A stretch of DNA of 64,000 nucleotides from Ardenticatenaceae bacterium (lineage in GTDB: Bacteria; Chloroflexota; Anaerolineae; Promineifilales; Promineifilaceae). Shown one piece after another: positions 1 through 9,464 of this stretch (position 1 is the stretch's first letter; each line of letters starts with the position of its first letter). The notes beneath the pieces were generated by a model. It was not told where the DNA came from and made no database searches. It was given only the letters and a program-made list of their open reading frames with translations. Location: positions 1-64,000 of the forward strand of contig WYBM01000050.1 of NCBI GenBank assembly GCA_011525915.1, in the 5' to 3' direction. The translations under genes and the position numbers were made by a program.

Positions 1-34
1 GCTTAAAGGTATGATAGGTTTGGACGATAGCCAT
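1..34 (-). CDS. 5' end of a gene cut by the window edge
   Basis: On the minus strand an ATG at 34-32 follows a GAGG ribosome binding site with a six-base A-rich spacer and opens the frame MAIVQTYHTFK, which runs off the left edge. Only 11 codons are visible, so no function can be given. The start-plus-SD arrangement is the only evidence. It would be the next gene downstream of the ABC ATPase on the same strand. Confidence 0.4.
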   Translation of the reverse strand, partial: MAIVQTYHTFK

Positions 35-116
35 TTTTTCCTCGCTGTTTTGTGGTTTGTTTCTACTCTTCACATTAACAGCTTTAGTGGTTATCGTCAT
101 CTTTTTTTAAACTGTC

Positions 117-182
117 CGGTAGCTAGACTACTGATTACTGACTACTGGTCACTGACTACTGATCACTGACTACTGATCACGG
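117..182. repeat. CAGT-rich intergenic repeat (family C) forming the 3' end of the ABC ATPase gene
   Basis: A run of near-repeats of ACTGAC/TACTGATCAC units. On the minus strand it encodes the last residues (VISSQ) and the TGA stop of the neighbouring ABC ATPase gene. Similar CAGT/ACTG-rich blocks lie at 952-1054, 15049-15142 and 33630-33728. Nothing else is seen in 35-116. Confidence 0.6.
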
Positions 183-939
183 GCCGTTCCAGGCCGTGTG
201 CTTCCAGCAATGACTTATCATTTAAGAGTACGGCCGTCTGGCCATCAGCCACAATCTGCCCTTCATCCATCATGATCATACGAGGAAACAACTCCTGCAC
301 CAGCAGCATGTCATGCGTAGAGATCAACATCGTCAAAGGCAAGTCACGCAGCAGGTTAATGAGCTGGCGTCGTCCGCGTGGGTCTAAACCGGCCGATGGC
401 TCATCCAACACCAGGATTTGGGGGTCCATCGCCAGCACAGTGGCAATCGCTACCCGTTTCTTCTGGCCAATGCTTAGATGATGGGAAAGACGGTGGGCAA
501 AGTCAGCCATACCTACCTGAGCCAGCGCCCGCGCTACCCGCTGCCGCACTTCATCTTCCGGGTAGCCCATGTGCAGCGGACCAAAGGCCACGTCGGCAAA
601 TACTGTGGGGGAAAACAACTGGTCATCGGGGTTTTGGAATACCATGCCGACCCTGGCGCGAATGACAGGCAGGTTTTCTTTAACCAGTGGCAGCCCGGCA
701 ACATTCACCTGGCCCTGGCCATTAAGCAGGCCATTGAGGTGCAGCATAAGGGTGCTCTTACCGGCACCATTGGGCCCTACCAGCGCTGCTTTTTCACCGG
801 GCGCAATGTAAAATGTAACCCCTTTCAGGGCTTCCAGGCCATCGGGATAAGTAAAACGCAGGTCGGTCACCTGTAAAGTGGGCAGTCTGTTGGCGGCCAC
901 GGCCGCAGTGGTTTGAATATCTAAGTGCGTAACGGGCAT
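163..939 (-). CDS. ECF/cobalt-type ABC transporter ATP-binding protein
   Basis: ATPase subunit of a group II ECF or cobalt/nickel-type importer (CbiO/EcfA family), which powers uptake of a metal or vitamin with a membrane T component and a substrate-binding component. Visible motifs are Walker [10 protein letters not shown], the family-typical Q-loop [12 protein letters not shown], signature LSIGQKKR, Walker [13 protein letters not shown] and switch His in STHD. The ATG at 939 is preferred because AGAAGGTGA lies just upstream; the in-frame GTG at 948 overlaps that SD. No transmembrane partner is in the window; one could lie to the left. The last five residues are encoded by a CAGT repeat. Substrate cannot be told from the ATPase alone. 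Confidence 0.9.
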   Translation of the reverse strand: MPVTHLDIQTTAAVAANRLPTLQVTDLRFTYPDGLEALKGVTFYIAPGEKAALVGPNGAGKSTLMLHLNGLLNGQGQVNVAGLPLVKENLPVIRARVGMVFQNPDDQLFSPTVFADVAFGPLHMGYPEDEVRQRVARALAQVGMADFAHRLSHHLSIGQKKRVAIATVLAMDPQILVLDEPSAGLDPRGRRQLINLLRDLPLTMLISTHDMLLVQELFPRMIMMDEGQIVADGQTAVLLNDKSLLEAHGLERPVISSQ

Positions 940-951
940 GGGGATCACCTT

Positions 952-1054
952 CTAGTACCAGTTTTCAGTCATCCGTGTGCAGTTTTCAGTGCTGGCCTAC
1001 CTCTGGGCATAGCCTACTGAAAACTGATGACTGACTTCTGATGACTGATATTAG
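952..1054. repeat. Family C element with inverted ends between sbcC and the ABC ATPase gene
   Basis: The element runs from CTAGTACCAG to CTGATATTAG. The ends are imperfect inverted repeats, and the interior is rich in TTTCAGT/ACTGAAAAC with a central GCCTACC...TAGCCTACTGA segment. It fills the whole gap: the sbcC stop codon (1051-1053) lies inside its right end and the SD of the ABC ATPase gene begins right after its left end. The copy at 33630-33728 has the same plan and the same ends. Confidence 0.7.
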
Positions 1055-4032
1055 GACACAAGAATAGCAGAGCCAGACGGCCGTTTCTCGACCTCTATGC
1101 GCGTGGGGAATGCATCCCGCAGTTCATCAATATGAGTAATCACCAGGATAACTTTAAACTCTTCCTGAATGGTATTGATCGCTTCCACCAGCCGCTGGCG
1201 GCCCTGGGGATCCTGGCTGCCGAAACCCTCGTCGATGACCAGCGTTTGCAGTCGGGCCCCGGCGCGGTTGGCCAGCAGTTGGGAAAGTGCCAGGCGGATG
1301 GCAAAGTTGACCCGAAACTGTTCACCGCCGCTAAAATTATCATACGGCCGTTCCCCGGCGTTATCTTGAATACGAATATCCAACGTCTCACGCACCGTGT
1401 CACTGCTCTTGTTTTGCCTTTGGGTCGGCAGTTCCACCCGCATTTCGCCGCCGGTCAATCGTTCTAGCAGTTCATTGGCCCGCATTTCAATTTCGGGCAC
1501 CGCCTGCTCAATAAGCAGCGCCTGCACACCCTCCCGACCCAGGGCTTTTTCCAGCAATTTAAGCCGCTGGATCTGTTCAGTCTGGGTTACGCGGTTGGTA
1601 TGCAGCTTTTGGCGGCGGGCGCGCTGGTCAGCCAGCACATCCAGCCGATTCTGGGCTGCACCGACCTGGCGGTTCGCCTGAATTTCCTCTTCGCGCAGGC
1701 GAAACACCTCATCTTCCACCCGGCGCAAGTCAGCGCCATCGGCGGTCAGGGCTGCCAATTCGGTCACGGCCGTGTCCAGCTGCTGCTGCCAATCAGCCAT
1801 CGATTGTGTCTGTGCAGCTATCTGCCCGGCCAGGTCTGCCAGGTTATCTTCCAGCGGCTTGACGGTGGCCTGGGCGTGGGCCAGCTGCTGTTGTTTCTGC
1901 GGGGCATCTGCTAAGGCGTCACGGGCTGTGCGGGCGGCCTGGTGGGCAGCCGCCTCATAACCAACGGCGGCCAACTGATTATCCAGGTCAGCCAGCGCCG
2001 CTTGGGCCGGCGCATCAAAATCGCCGTTTGCCAGCCGGGTGGCTGCTTCCACCAGCGCCACCTGCCCGACACCCTGCCAGTCGGCCACCAAGCGCTCGAT
2101 CTCAGCCAGGCGGGCTTCACTGTTGGCCAACTGCCGTTCCTCTTCCTGGCGTTTTTTGTCCAGGCGTGATTTTTCCCGTACGGCCGTTTCCAGTTCGGCA
2201 ACCTGTTGTTTACACGCGGCAATGTCAGCGGTGTCGGCCACGGCCGTTTGCAGCTCTGCCAGCCGCTTTGCCCCTTCGGCGGCCCATTCTGCCAGGGCAT
2301 TGGCCTGTTCTTGCAGGCGGGCTTCGGCGCGCGCTTTGCGGTCTTGCTGCGTTTGCTGCTGCTGTTCCAGTTTAGGCGACTGTTTAAGGCGGGTCTCCAG
2401 GGAAGTGATCTCTGCGGCCAGCGCCTCGATGCGTTCATTATTGGCTTTGCCCCGTGCTTCCATCTCTTGCAACTCTGTTTGCAGCTCGGCCAACACTTTC
2501 CGGCGATGCTCAGCGGTCAGCGGCTGCCCACACAAAGGGCAATGGCCGCCGGTTTGTGTCTCTAGCTGGCTGATACGTTCCCGTTTTTGCTTAAATACAT
2601 CACGCAGGCGGGGCTGGTCAGCTTCTAACGTGTGCTTTTCACCCAGGTAAGCGGCATGTTTTTGGTATAGATCAGCCAGGGCACTGATCTCGGCCATAAC
2701 CTGGGCCAGATCCTCTTCAGCGGCCTGCAAATTTTGGCGTACGGCCGTTTGTTCAGCGCGCACCTTTTCCATGTGGGCGGCCCGGTTTTGCAGCTGCTGC
2801 CATTCACGCTGCTGTGCCTGATGTTCTGTTTCCAGACGGGTTAAGTCGGCACGGGCCGCATGCCACTGCTCTTCTTGTGCGGCCAGGGCCGTCAGGGCCG
2901 TTTGGGTGGCGGCCAATGCTGCCTGGGCGGTGGTCACCGCCGCCTGCACCTGCTCTTTTTCGGCGGCGGCCGCGGCGGCCGTGCTTTGCTGCTTTTCCAA
3001 TTCGCGGTGGCGCTGTTCCAGGCGGCTTTTTTCCTGGGTAATGGCCAGTTCATACGGCCGTCGTGCCTGCTGCAAACGGTTATAGTCATCGGCTTTGGTC
3101 TGCCACGCCTGCACCTGCTGGTCAGCGGCCTGCCAGGCTGCATAAGCGGCTGTGATGTCGTCGGCCTGGGCCAGAATCGCCTCGTACCCATCGCGTTCCG
3201 CCTGGCGCTGCTGGCGCGTCTGCTGCCACTCAGCCAGGGTGCGTTCAGCGCGGGCCAGGTTGGCCTTCAGGTTGGCCACATTCTTCTGCTGCTGGGCGAT
3301 GGCCTGTTCGGTACGGCGCAGTTGTTCCAACAAGGTTTGTTTATCAGCCAGCCGTTCAGCAACGACTGCATGCGCCTCTTTAGCAGCCGTCAGGGCAGCC
3401 TGGCGTTCTGCTTCTTCGCCCAATTCTGCTTCTATATCCGTCAGCTGGGCATCTAGCAGTGCCAGCTGCCCTTCCGCCTGTTTGCGCCGTTCGCTGGCCG
3501 CCTCTTTATACGTATCCCAAATGCCCAGGCCTAGCAGGTCAGCCAGGATTTCTTTGCGTTTGTTGGCCGTTTTGGTGGTGAATTCGTCAGCCTTGCCCTG
3601 CAGCAGAAAGCTGGCGTTAATGAACGTATCATAATTCATGCGCAGCAGCTTTTCAATTTCGGCCTGGGTTTCGCGGATTTTGCTTTGGGTAAGGGTTTTC
3701 CAGGTATCATCGCTGGCCTGAATCTGGAACTCCAGGGTGGTGGTTTTGCCGTGGGGTTTGCGGCGGGTCACGCGGTAGGTGCTGCTTTCCAGGGCAAAGG
3801 TAAAGCTGACCTCAGCCGGTTCGCCGTTAAAGGCGGCCCAGCGGTTAATGAGGTCATCATCCAGCTTACTGCGGCTGCGGCCAAACAACGCCCAGGTAAG
3901 GCCATCAAGCAGGCTGGACTTGCCGGCGCCGTTAGCCCCGGCAATACAGGCCAAGTGGATATCATCAAAGTGAAGCACGGCCGTATCACGGTAGGAAAGG
4001 AAGTTAGTTAGTTCAAGTTTAAGTGGAATCAT
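1051..4032 (-). CDS. sbcC: SbcC/Rad50-like exonuclease subunit (SMC-type ATPase)
   Basis: DNA double-strand-end and hairpin processing ATPase that normally works with the nuclease SbcD (Mre11). The N-terminal Walker A region reads GANGAGKSSLLDGLTWALFG (about residues 35-54). It is followed by long Ala/Gln/Glu-rich coiled coils, a zinc-hook CPLCGQPL near residue 495 (mid-protein, as expected) and a second coiled coil. The C-terminal signature is NFSGGEQFRVNFAIRLAL with Walker B LVIDEGFGSQD. The length of 993 aa is normal. No sbcD is adjacent: the divergent neighbour is an EEP-family protein. The stop codon lies inside a repeat element. Many long antisense ORFs across this gene are coding shadows. 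Confidence 0.93.
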   Translation of the reverse strand: MIPLKLELTNFLSYRDTAVLHFDDIHLACIAGANGAGKSSLLDGLTWALFGRSRSKLDDDLINRWAAFNGEPAEVSFTFALESSTYRVTRRKPHGKTTTLEFQIQASDDTWKTLTQSKIRETQAEIEKLLRMNYDTFINASFLLQGKADEFTTKTANKRKEILADLLGLGIWDTYKEAASERRKQAEGQLALLDAQLTDIEAELGEEAERQAALTAAKEAHAVVAERLADKQTLLEQLRRTEQAIAQQQKNVANLKANLARAERTLAEWQQTRQQRQAERDGYEAILAQADDITAAYAAWQAADQQVQAWQTKADDYNRLQQARRPYELAITQEKSRLEQRHRELEKQQSTAAAAAAEKEQVQAAVTTAQAALAATQTALTALAAQEEQWHAARADLTRLETEHQAQQREWQQLQNRAAHMEKVRAEQTAVRQNLQAAEEDLAQVMAEISALADLYQKHAAYLGEKHTLEADQPRLRDVFKQKRERISQLETQTGGHCPLCGQPLTAEHRRKVLAELQTELQEMEARGKANNERIEALAAEITSLETRLKQSPKLEQQQQTQQDRKARAEARLQEQANALAEWAAEGAKRLAELQTAVADTADIAACKQQVAELETAVREKSRLDKKRQEEERQLANSEARLAEIERLVADWQGVGQVALVEAATRLANGDFDAPAQAALADLDNQLAAVGYEAAAHQAARTARDALADAPQKQQQLAHAQATVKPLEDNLADLAGQIAAQTQSMADWQQQLDTAVTELAALTADGADLRRVEDEVFRLREEEIQANRQVGAAQNRLDVLADQRARRQKLHTNRVTQTEQIQRLKLLEKALGREGVQALLIEQAVPEIEMRANELLERLTGGEMRVELPTQRQNKSSDTVRETLDIRIQDNAGERPYDNFSGGEQFRVNFAIRLALSQLLANRAGARLQTLVIDEGFGSQDPQGRQRLVEAINTIQEEFKVILVITHIDELRDAFPTRIEVEKRPSGSAILVS

Positions 4033-4189
4033 GCAGAGTAGTCATGGGTCAACAGTGAAAAGATGTGTGTTGTTATTGGCAATTTTATCTGGTTGCTGTC
4101 GAACAAATGTTTGTGAATGGCTGTTATTTTACCTGATGTCGCAGGAGTTGGAAACTGCTGTCAGCGTTCAGCAGGGGAGACAATATGAA

Positions 4190-5149
4190 ATGGCATTAAT
4201 CCGAGAGTTTACTGCTCGCCACCTGCCTGTGAGCCACAAGCGTAAAATTTGGATGGCGGTCACGGCCGTGTACGACATTTTTCTTGCTGCCTGGTTTGTG
4301 CTTTGGCTGTGCACCGCTGACCGTTTTTGGTGGATGGCCATGCTTAACCGGGCCGCACCTTATCTTTTTATGCCGGCGCTGGTGTTGGCGGTTTGGGCTC
4401 TGATAGGGCGCAGCCTGCGCCTGGCCGTGTTGGCAGCGCTGCCTCTGCTGCTGTTTGCCTGGGTCTACTGGCCTTATCTGGGGCCACGGCGGGCAAGCAG
4501 CGGAGGGGCAGAAGTTCTAAGGGTGATCCACACCTATACACCAGACCTGGTAGCGCTGCAGGAGGTGCAGCCAGGCATGATGGCTGCCTTGCAAAAGCGG
4601 CTGACTAACAGCTACCCCTATGCGCTGATGGGAACCCGGCATGATTATGGCACCACGGCCGTGTTTAGCCGTTACCCATTGATAGACCAGGAAATTATAG
4701 ACTTGGGGGATGATCGCCCGGCCACCCTGGTGACTATTGAGAAAGATGGCATGCTGGTAACATTTACGGCCGTGCATCTGCGCGCCTATGGTTTACGCTG
4801 GGTTCCCCTTGGGCAAATGCCTGAGGCCATTGCTGAACGCACATACCAACAAAACCGGCAGGCAAAAACGCTGTTGGATGCGCTGTCAGGCCGTGAAGGC
4901 ACACTCATTATAGGTTGTGATTGCAACAGCCAGGAAACATCCAGTTCGTACCGCCTCTTACAAGAGGAGCTGCTCAATGCAGCCTGGGGGCATGACCGTA
5001 CACCTCTACCCGGCACACAACCCGATACCCGGCTCACCCATATTGATTACATTCTCTACCGGGGCCACCTGAAGGCCAGCGGGGTTTTTGTGATCCAGAA
5101 CACCGGTGGCTCTGACCATCATCCCTTGCTGGCGGTGTTCACCCCATAA
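4190..5149 (+). CDS. Membrane-anchored endonuclease/exonuclease/phosphatase family protein
   Basis: EEP-fold metal-dependent phosphodiesterase/phosphatase. Residues 20-110 hold about three transmembrane helices, so the catalytic domain is probably outside the cytoplasm. Motifs seen are PDLVALQEV (metal Glu), TAVHL, the metal-site segment IIGCDCNSQETS and the C-terminal pair THIDYIL and SDHHPLLAVF. The start at 4190 is chosen for AGGGGAGA nine bases upstream. Upstream in-frame ATGs at 4031 and 4136 would add 53 or 18 residues, and the one at 4031 would overlap the divergent sbcC start. The substrate (DNA, phospholipid or phosphoester) cannot be assigned. Confidence 0.82.
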   Translation: MALIREFTARHLPVSHKRKIWMAVTAVYDIFLAAWFVLWLCTADRFWWMAMLNRAAPYLFMPALVLAVWALIGRSLRLAVLAALPLLLFAWVYWPYLGPRRASSGGAEVLRVIHTYTPDLVALQEVQPGMMAALQKRLTNSYPYALMGTRHDYGTTAVFSRYPLIDQEIIDLGDDRPATLVTIEKDGMLVTFTAVHLRAYGLRWVPLGQMPEAIAERTYQQNRQAKTLLDALSGREGTLIIGCDCNSQETSSSYRLLQEELLNAAWGHDRTPLPGTQPDTRLTHIDYILYRGHLKASGVFVIQNTGGSDHHPLLAVFTP

Positions 5150-5323
5150 GGGCATTGATTTGGGGTAAGAAGCACCTGCTTCTTAATGTGCTTTTAATAG
5201 GCACGGGCACGAGGCCGGCACTTGTGCCAGTTCGCTCACCTCACGCATCAAGGCCGCCGCTTTATGGTCTTTCTGTACCGGGGCACATTGTACGGATCGC
5301 CATTTTTTGTTATGGTAAGCTTA

Positions 5324-5424
5324 GTAAAGTGAAGATCAGACCCATGTCTGAGTGCTCTTCCGGACTGATTACTGGACACTGATGACTTGGCAAAAGTCCA
5401 AAGTTATTTTTGAGCGAACCCTTA
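5324..5424. repeat. Family B element (AAGTCCAAAGTTATTTTTGA... end), copy 1
   Basis: The block begins TAAAGTGAAGATCAG, contains GGACTGATTACTGGACACTG and ends AAAAGTCCAAAGTTATTTTT followed by GAGCGAACCCTTA. The same order of modules occurs at 57471-57664 and 59782-59900, and inverted at 39571-39718. The remaining gene-free DNA between the EEP gene and the S1 gene (5150-5323) shows no convincing reading frame. Confidence 0.7.
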
Positions 5425-5425
5425 G

Positions 5426-5462
5426 GTGATCAGATGGTCATATTCACGGACCAACTGATCAC
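5426..5462 (+). promoter_or_regulatory. Leader hairpin just upstream of the S1-domain gene
   Basis: GTGATCAG (5426-5433) pairs perfectly with CTGATCAC (5455-5462). A nested GGTC/GACC pair extends the stem inward. The hairpin ends about four bases before the GGAG ribosome binding site (5466-5469) of the S1 gene. The position suggests a translational control element in the 5' leader, as expected for autogenous control of S1-type proteins, but this is inference from structure only. Confidence 0.5.
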
Positions 5463-5474
5463 AACTGGAGTATT

Positions 5475-6674
5475 ATGCAAGTAGAAGCTATCGTAAAAGA
5501 ACAACGTCTCCCCACCAATACGGCTCATCCTCATAACAGCAACGGCCGTACCTCCTTTATACAGTTATTAGAGCAGTATACCTTTCCCCAACCACAACGT
5601 GGTGACATTCTCCACGGGGAAATCTTACGCATTGAGGCAGATGTTCTTTACGTAGACGTAGGCGCCAAGCGAGATGCTGTGGTGCCTTATCAAGAAGTTG
5701 AACAGCTTCATGAAACAACCCTGGACAGCCTATCCATCGGGGACGAGATTCCCGTTTACGTCACCCGCACCCCCATCGGTGATGAACCGCTTATTGTCTC
5801 CCTGGAACGCGGGCTGCAAGAACAGGATTGGGAACGGGCCGCCTTGCTGCAGGCCCAAGATGAAACGCTGGAACTAAAAATAGTTAACCACAATAAAGGG
5901 GGTCTGGTATTAGAATTTGGCCGCATCCAGGGTTTTGTGCCCAATTCCCATAGTCCTGACCTTAAACGCATGCACGATCCTGACAAACGCATGCAGTATA
6001 AAGTGAACCAGATAGGGACAACCCTACCTGTGAAAATTATTGAAGTCGATTCGCAGCAGGACCGCCTGGTTTTGTCAGCGACAGCCGCCCAGCGCGAACA
6101 ACGTCATCAAAAATTACAGGCCCTGACAAAGGGGGATGTCGTCACCGGCACCGTCGAATCTTTGAAGCCTTACGGGGCTTTTGTGCATATCGGTGATGGC
6201 CTCACTGGTTTGCTGCACATCTCCAGAATAGCCTGGGAGCATATTGACCACCCGGCGGACGTCCTGACCATTGGTGAGGAGGTAGACGTGGCCTTGGGGG
6301 ATATAGACATTGAACGGGAAAGGATCAGCCTGAACCGCAAAGTATTATTGCCTGGGCCCTGGGAACAATTTGCGGCGGCTCACACAGAAGGTGATCTATT
6401 AACGGGTGAAGTCACGGCCGTTGTTGACTTTGGTGCCTTTGTGCGTTTTTCAACCGGCATTGAGGGGCTGTTACACGTCAATGAAATGGACCTGCCTTAT
6501 GATGGCTCCCCGGCTGACGTTGTGGAGCCGGGTGAGACCGTCTTCGTATGCATCCTGAGCATTGAACCGGCGCGGCAGCGGCTTGGCCTGAGTATGTGCC
6601 CCGTCTCCGGCGAAGCCGCCGACAATGAAAAAGCGAACAAGGCTGTCGCCTCTGACCTGGCCGAAGCGCTATAA
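5475..6674 (+). CDS. rpsA: Ribosomal protein S1-like protein with four S1 domains
   Basis: RNA-binding protein of the S1 family, which brings mRNA to the ribosome. Four OB-fold S1 repeats are visible: residues about 41-110 ([25 protein letters not shown]), 126-200 ([13 protein letters not shown]), 219-290 ([26 protein letters not shown]) and 304-372 ([26 protein letters not shown]). Repeats 3 and 4 are canonical and repeat 2 is divergent. The 399-aa length fits the four-domain forms of many Gram-positive and Chloroflexota lineages. A GGAG sits 5 bases before the ATG, with a hairpin directly upstream. Its 3' end is overlapped antisense by the read-through tail of a decayed oxidoreductase gene. 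Confidence 0.88.
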   Translation: MQVEAIVKEQRLPTNTAHPHNSNGRTSFIQLLEQYTFPQPQRGDILHGEILRIEADVLYVDVGAKRDAVVPYQEVEQLHETTLDSLSIGDEIPVYVTRTPIGDEPLIVSLERGLQEQDWERAALLQAQDETLELKIVNHNKGGLVLEFGRIQGFVPNSHSPDLKRMHDPDKRMQYKVNQIGTTLPVKIIEVDSQQDRLVLSATAAQREQRHQKLQALTKGDVVTGTVESLKPYGAFVHIGDGLTGLLHISRIAWEHIDHPADVLTIGEEVDVALGDIDIERERISLNRKVLLPGPWEQFAAAHTEGDLLTGEVTAVVDFGAFVRFSTGIEGLLHVNEMDLPYDGSPADVVEPGETVFVCILSIEPARQRLGLSMCPVSGEAADNEKANKAVASDLAEAL

Positions 6675-7570
6675 GCGACGTGGCAGCTTATTGAATAAGG
6701 CGGGGGATCACTGGCAGGGAAAGATTCCCAGCCAACCTTGTCTACGGGATCTTGCACGTTAATGGTCTCTTCAGGGGCCACAGGCTGGCCGTTGTCTTGA
6801 GGTAATAAACGCAGCTTACCTTTAGTATGCCGGCCTTCAATATAGTGATGGGCGGCAGCGGCCGCAGCCAGAGGGTAGGTCTGATCAATGCGCACTTGCA
6901 GCTCACCGGCGGCAATCCAGGCAAACAGATCACCAGCCCTCTGCCGCACTTCTGCTTCGTCAGCAGCATAATGGGCCAGGCTGGGCCGGGTTAAAAAGAG
7001 TGACCCTTTCTGGTTCAGGATCTGCGGGTCAAATGGCTCAATCGGGCCGCTGGCCTGCCCAAACAACACCATATAACCACGGGGGCGCAAACAGTTAAGC
7101 CCTTTATGAAACGTTGCTTTATCAACCCCATCATAGATCACATGGACACCTTTATGGGCTGTCAGGCGCTGCACGTGGGCTTCAAAATCAACTTCTGTAT
7201 AACAGATGACCTCGTCAGCGCCAAAGTCACGAGCCAGCTCTGCCTTTTCAGAGGTGGAGGTGATGCCAATAACATAGGTACCGCGCCGTTTGGCTATTTG
7301 GACCAGCAATAAACCTACCCCTCCGGCTGCTGCATGGATCAGAACCGTATCCCCGGTCTGAACCGGATAGGTGCTGTGGGTCAAATAATGGGCGGTCATA
7401 CCTTGCAGCATCACGGCCGTCGCCAGCTGCATATCAACCTCATCTGGGACAGGCACCAATTTCCAGGCAGGCACCACTGCAAATTCAGCCTATGCCCCAG
7501 CATGCATGGCATAGGCAACACGATCACCTATAGACCAGGTTATAGAAAACGGACGCAAACCGGGTATAGA
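6497..7570 (-). pseudogene. Decayed NAD(P)H:quinone oxidoreductase (MDR family)
   Basis: The C-terminal nucleotide-binding half of a zinc-independent MDR quinone reductase is intact from 7477: the Rossmann motif [17 protein letters not shown] and [11 protein letters not shown] are seen. The frame upstream continues the family ([21 protein letters not shown]) but carries TAG at 7490-7492 where the family usually has Tyr, and TAA at 7571-7573. Most of the N-terminal GroES-like domain is missing. A GTG at 7477 could still start a half protein. The C-terminus passes the motif ESFPASDPP and then reads on antisense into the S1 gene, suggesting loss of the original stop. I call it a pseudogene. A genuine truncated enzyme, or a base error at the TAG, is the alternative. 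Confidence 0.75.
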
Positions 7571-7880
7571 TTAGAAAATACTAACTTGCATGTTTAAGGG
7601 TGATGGGTCATCATAGTAATGTGCCTACAGTCTCTGAAGCAAGTAACTGTCACCTTGATAGGGAAATGTATCTTATCTTATATCCCATTCTGTGTCATGA
7701 TACATGTACTGGCATTGGGCATCTTGGTATATACACTGCTGCAGCTGTCAGGGGTGGCAAATATGTTGTCGCCTAACTTTTTGAGGATGGAGATCACAGT
7801 AAGGCAACGTTTTTGTTGACCTATAAAACAAGAGGAGTATTTTTGGATTTTTTACAGATAATGCCTAGGATTATGTTTTG
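7571..7880. other. Gene-free stretch upstream of otsA
   Basis: No coding sequence is recognised. It is AT-richer than the flanks and contains no copy of the three repeat families. The missing N-terminal part of the quinone reductase could not be found here. An AGAGGAG-like string lies at about 7830, too far from the otsA start to serve it. Confidence 0.4.
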
Positions 7881-9464
7881 ATGATTGATTCAACAAAAGA
7901 AAAACAAACGCCGCTCATCGTCATTGTCTCCAATCGCGGACCATTCAACTTTAAGCTTAAAAAAGACGGCCGTTTTGACATCAGCAGAGGGTCTGGTGGT
8001 CTTGTCACGGCTCTGGGCGCCCTGGCAGAACAGCATGATGTCCTATGGGTAGCTGCGGCTATGAACCGGGGTGACCGTGCCTGGGCCAGCCGCCAGCAAG
8101 GGCAGGCGCAGCAGGTAGCAGATATTCGTTTGCAGTTAGTAGTGCCAAACAAAAAGCGCTATGAACAATATTACAAAGAAATAGCCAACCCACTACTGTG
8201 GTTTATCCAGCACCAATTGTGGGATATTCCGCGCACACCCAGTATCACCCGTCAGACCTGGCAAGCATGGCAGGAAGGCTACGTGGCCATCAACAAACTA
8301 TTTGCTGAGGCGATTGCGGCCACGTTGGAAGGGGTTGACCGGCCAGTGATTGTCTTGCCACAGGATTACCACTTATACCTGGTGCCCGAGTTTTTGCGGC
8401 AGCAGGTAGGGTCACGGGTGCAGATTCAACCATTTATCCATATCCCCTGGCCTGGCCCAGATGCCTGGCGCATTCTGCCGGGAACCATGCGCAAACAGCT
8501 TTTGTCTAGCTTATTACAGGCTGACCGGGTGGGCTTTCAGACCAGCAAAGATGCTTTTAATTTTGTACAGACCTGCCGTTTTTACCTGGCCGACGCTCAT
8601 TCAGGCAGCAGCCGGGACACCATCACTTACCAGAATCGCCAGATACAGGCCCATGCTTACCCCATATCGGTTGATGTACAACAAGTGCAGGCGTTGGTGA
8701 ACGAGCCACAAACGCAGTTGTTAAAGTCCCAACTCATTACCCTTATCGGCGACCATCGCCTGATTTTACGGGTGGACCGGATTGAACCCAGCAAGAACAT
8801 TTTACGAGGGCTGGAAGCCTTTGCCACGCTTTTGGAAACACACCCGGAATATCGGGGGCAGGTGGTGATGCTGGCCTTACTGGTGCCTTCCCGCATGGAG
8901 GTTGATGAATATCAAGATTATCTGCGAGAAATTATGGCTCAGGCAGGATTGATCAATGCTCATTACAGCGAGCCTTTCTGGGAACCGGTGCGGGTGATCG
9001 TGGGCGACAACTATCACCGGGCGCTGGCCGCCATGCAGTTGTATGATGTGCTGCTGGTAAACCCTATTGCAGATGGCATGAATCTGGTCGCTAAAGAAGG
9101 CGCATTGGTGAACCAGAAGCAGGGTGTTCTGGTATTATCAGAGCATGCGGGCGCGTTTTATGAGCTGCGTGAGCACGCACTGAACGTATCACCTTTTGAT
9201 GTGTATGGTACGGCCGTAGCCATGCACAAAGCCCTGACCATGGAGATGGCCGAAAGGCAGGCACACGCGGCCGGCTTACGGCAGATCGTCCAGCAGACAG
9301 ATGTACGGCTCTGGTTTTATAATCAGGTAAAGGATGCTTTGCGGGCGCTCAATAACCAGGCTAGCAAGGACTCCACGTCTGCGACGCCGGCAGCAAACAA
9401 GTCGGCGTTGTCGCGCACGGCCGTGGGCGTGCCTGAGGAAAGCACACCCACACCCAGGGCATAA
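7881..9464 (+). CDS. otsA: Trehalose-6-phosphate synthase (GT20 family)
   Basis: Transfers glucose from UDP- or ADP-glucose to glucose-6-phosphate. Motifs are VIVSNRGP at the N-terminus, the glycine loop SRGSGGLVTAL, LPQDYHLYLVPEFLR, HIPWPGPDAWRILP, RVDRIEPSKNI in the phosphate-binding region, and NPIADGMNLVAKE (donor site). The last 40 or so residues are a Ser/Thr/Ala/Pro tail encoded opposite the 3' end of otsB. The ATG at 7881 is preferred to the TTG at 7878. HIPWPGP and RIEPSKN differ from the E. coli forms, so a related sugar-phosphate acceptor is possible, but the adjacent otsB supports trehalose synthesis. Confidence 0.88.
   Translation: MIDSTKEKQTPLIVIVSNRGPFNFKLKKDGRFDISRGSGGLVTALGALAEQHDVLWVAAAMNRGDRAWASRQQGQAQQVADIRLQLVVPNKKRYEQYYKEIANPLLWFIQHQLWDIPRTPSITRQTWQAWQEGYVAINKLFAEAIAATLEGVDRPVIVLPQDYHLYLVPEFLRQQVGSRVQIQPFIHIPWPGPDAWRILPGTMRKQLLSSLLQADRVGFQTSKDAFNFVQTCRFYLADAHSGSSRDTITYQNRQIQAHAYPISVDVQQVQALVNEPQTQLLKSQLITLIGDHRLILRVDRIEPSKNILRGLEAFATLLETHPEYRGQVVMLALLVPSRMEVDEYQDYLREIMAQAGLINAHYSEPFWEPVRVIVGDNYHRALAAMQLYDVLLVNPIADGMNLVAKEGALVNQKQGVLVLSEHAGAFYELREHALNVSPFDVYGTAVAMHKALTMEMAERQAHAAGLRQIVQQTDVRLWFYNQVKDALRALNNQASKDSTSATPAANKSALSRTAVGVPEESTPTPRA

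Noticed and set aside
1132-3989. Long ORFs on the plus strand and other minus frames inside sbcC
   Set aside because: They run opposite the GC-rich coiled-coil codons of sbcC, encode low-complexity Ala/Arg/Ser or Leu/Gly peptides without family resemblance, and lack ribosome binding sites.
5155-5382. 75-aa ORF between the EEP and S1 genes
   Set aside because: No SD, no recognisable features, and its 3' half is a family B repeat.
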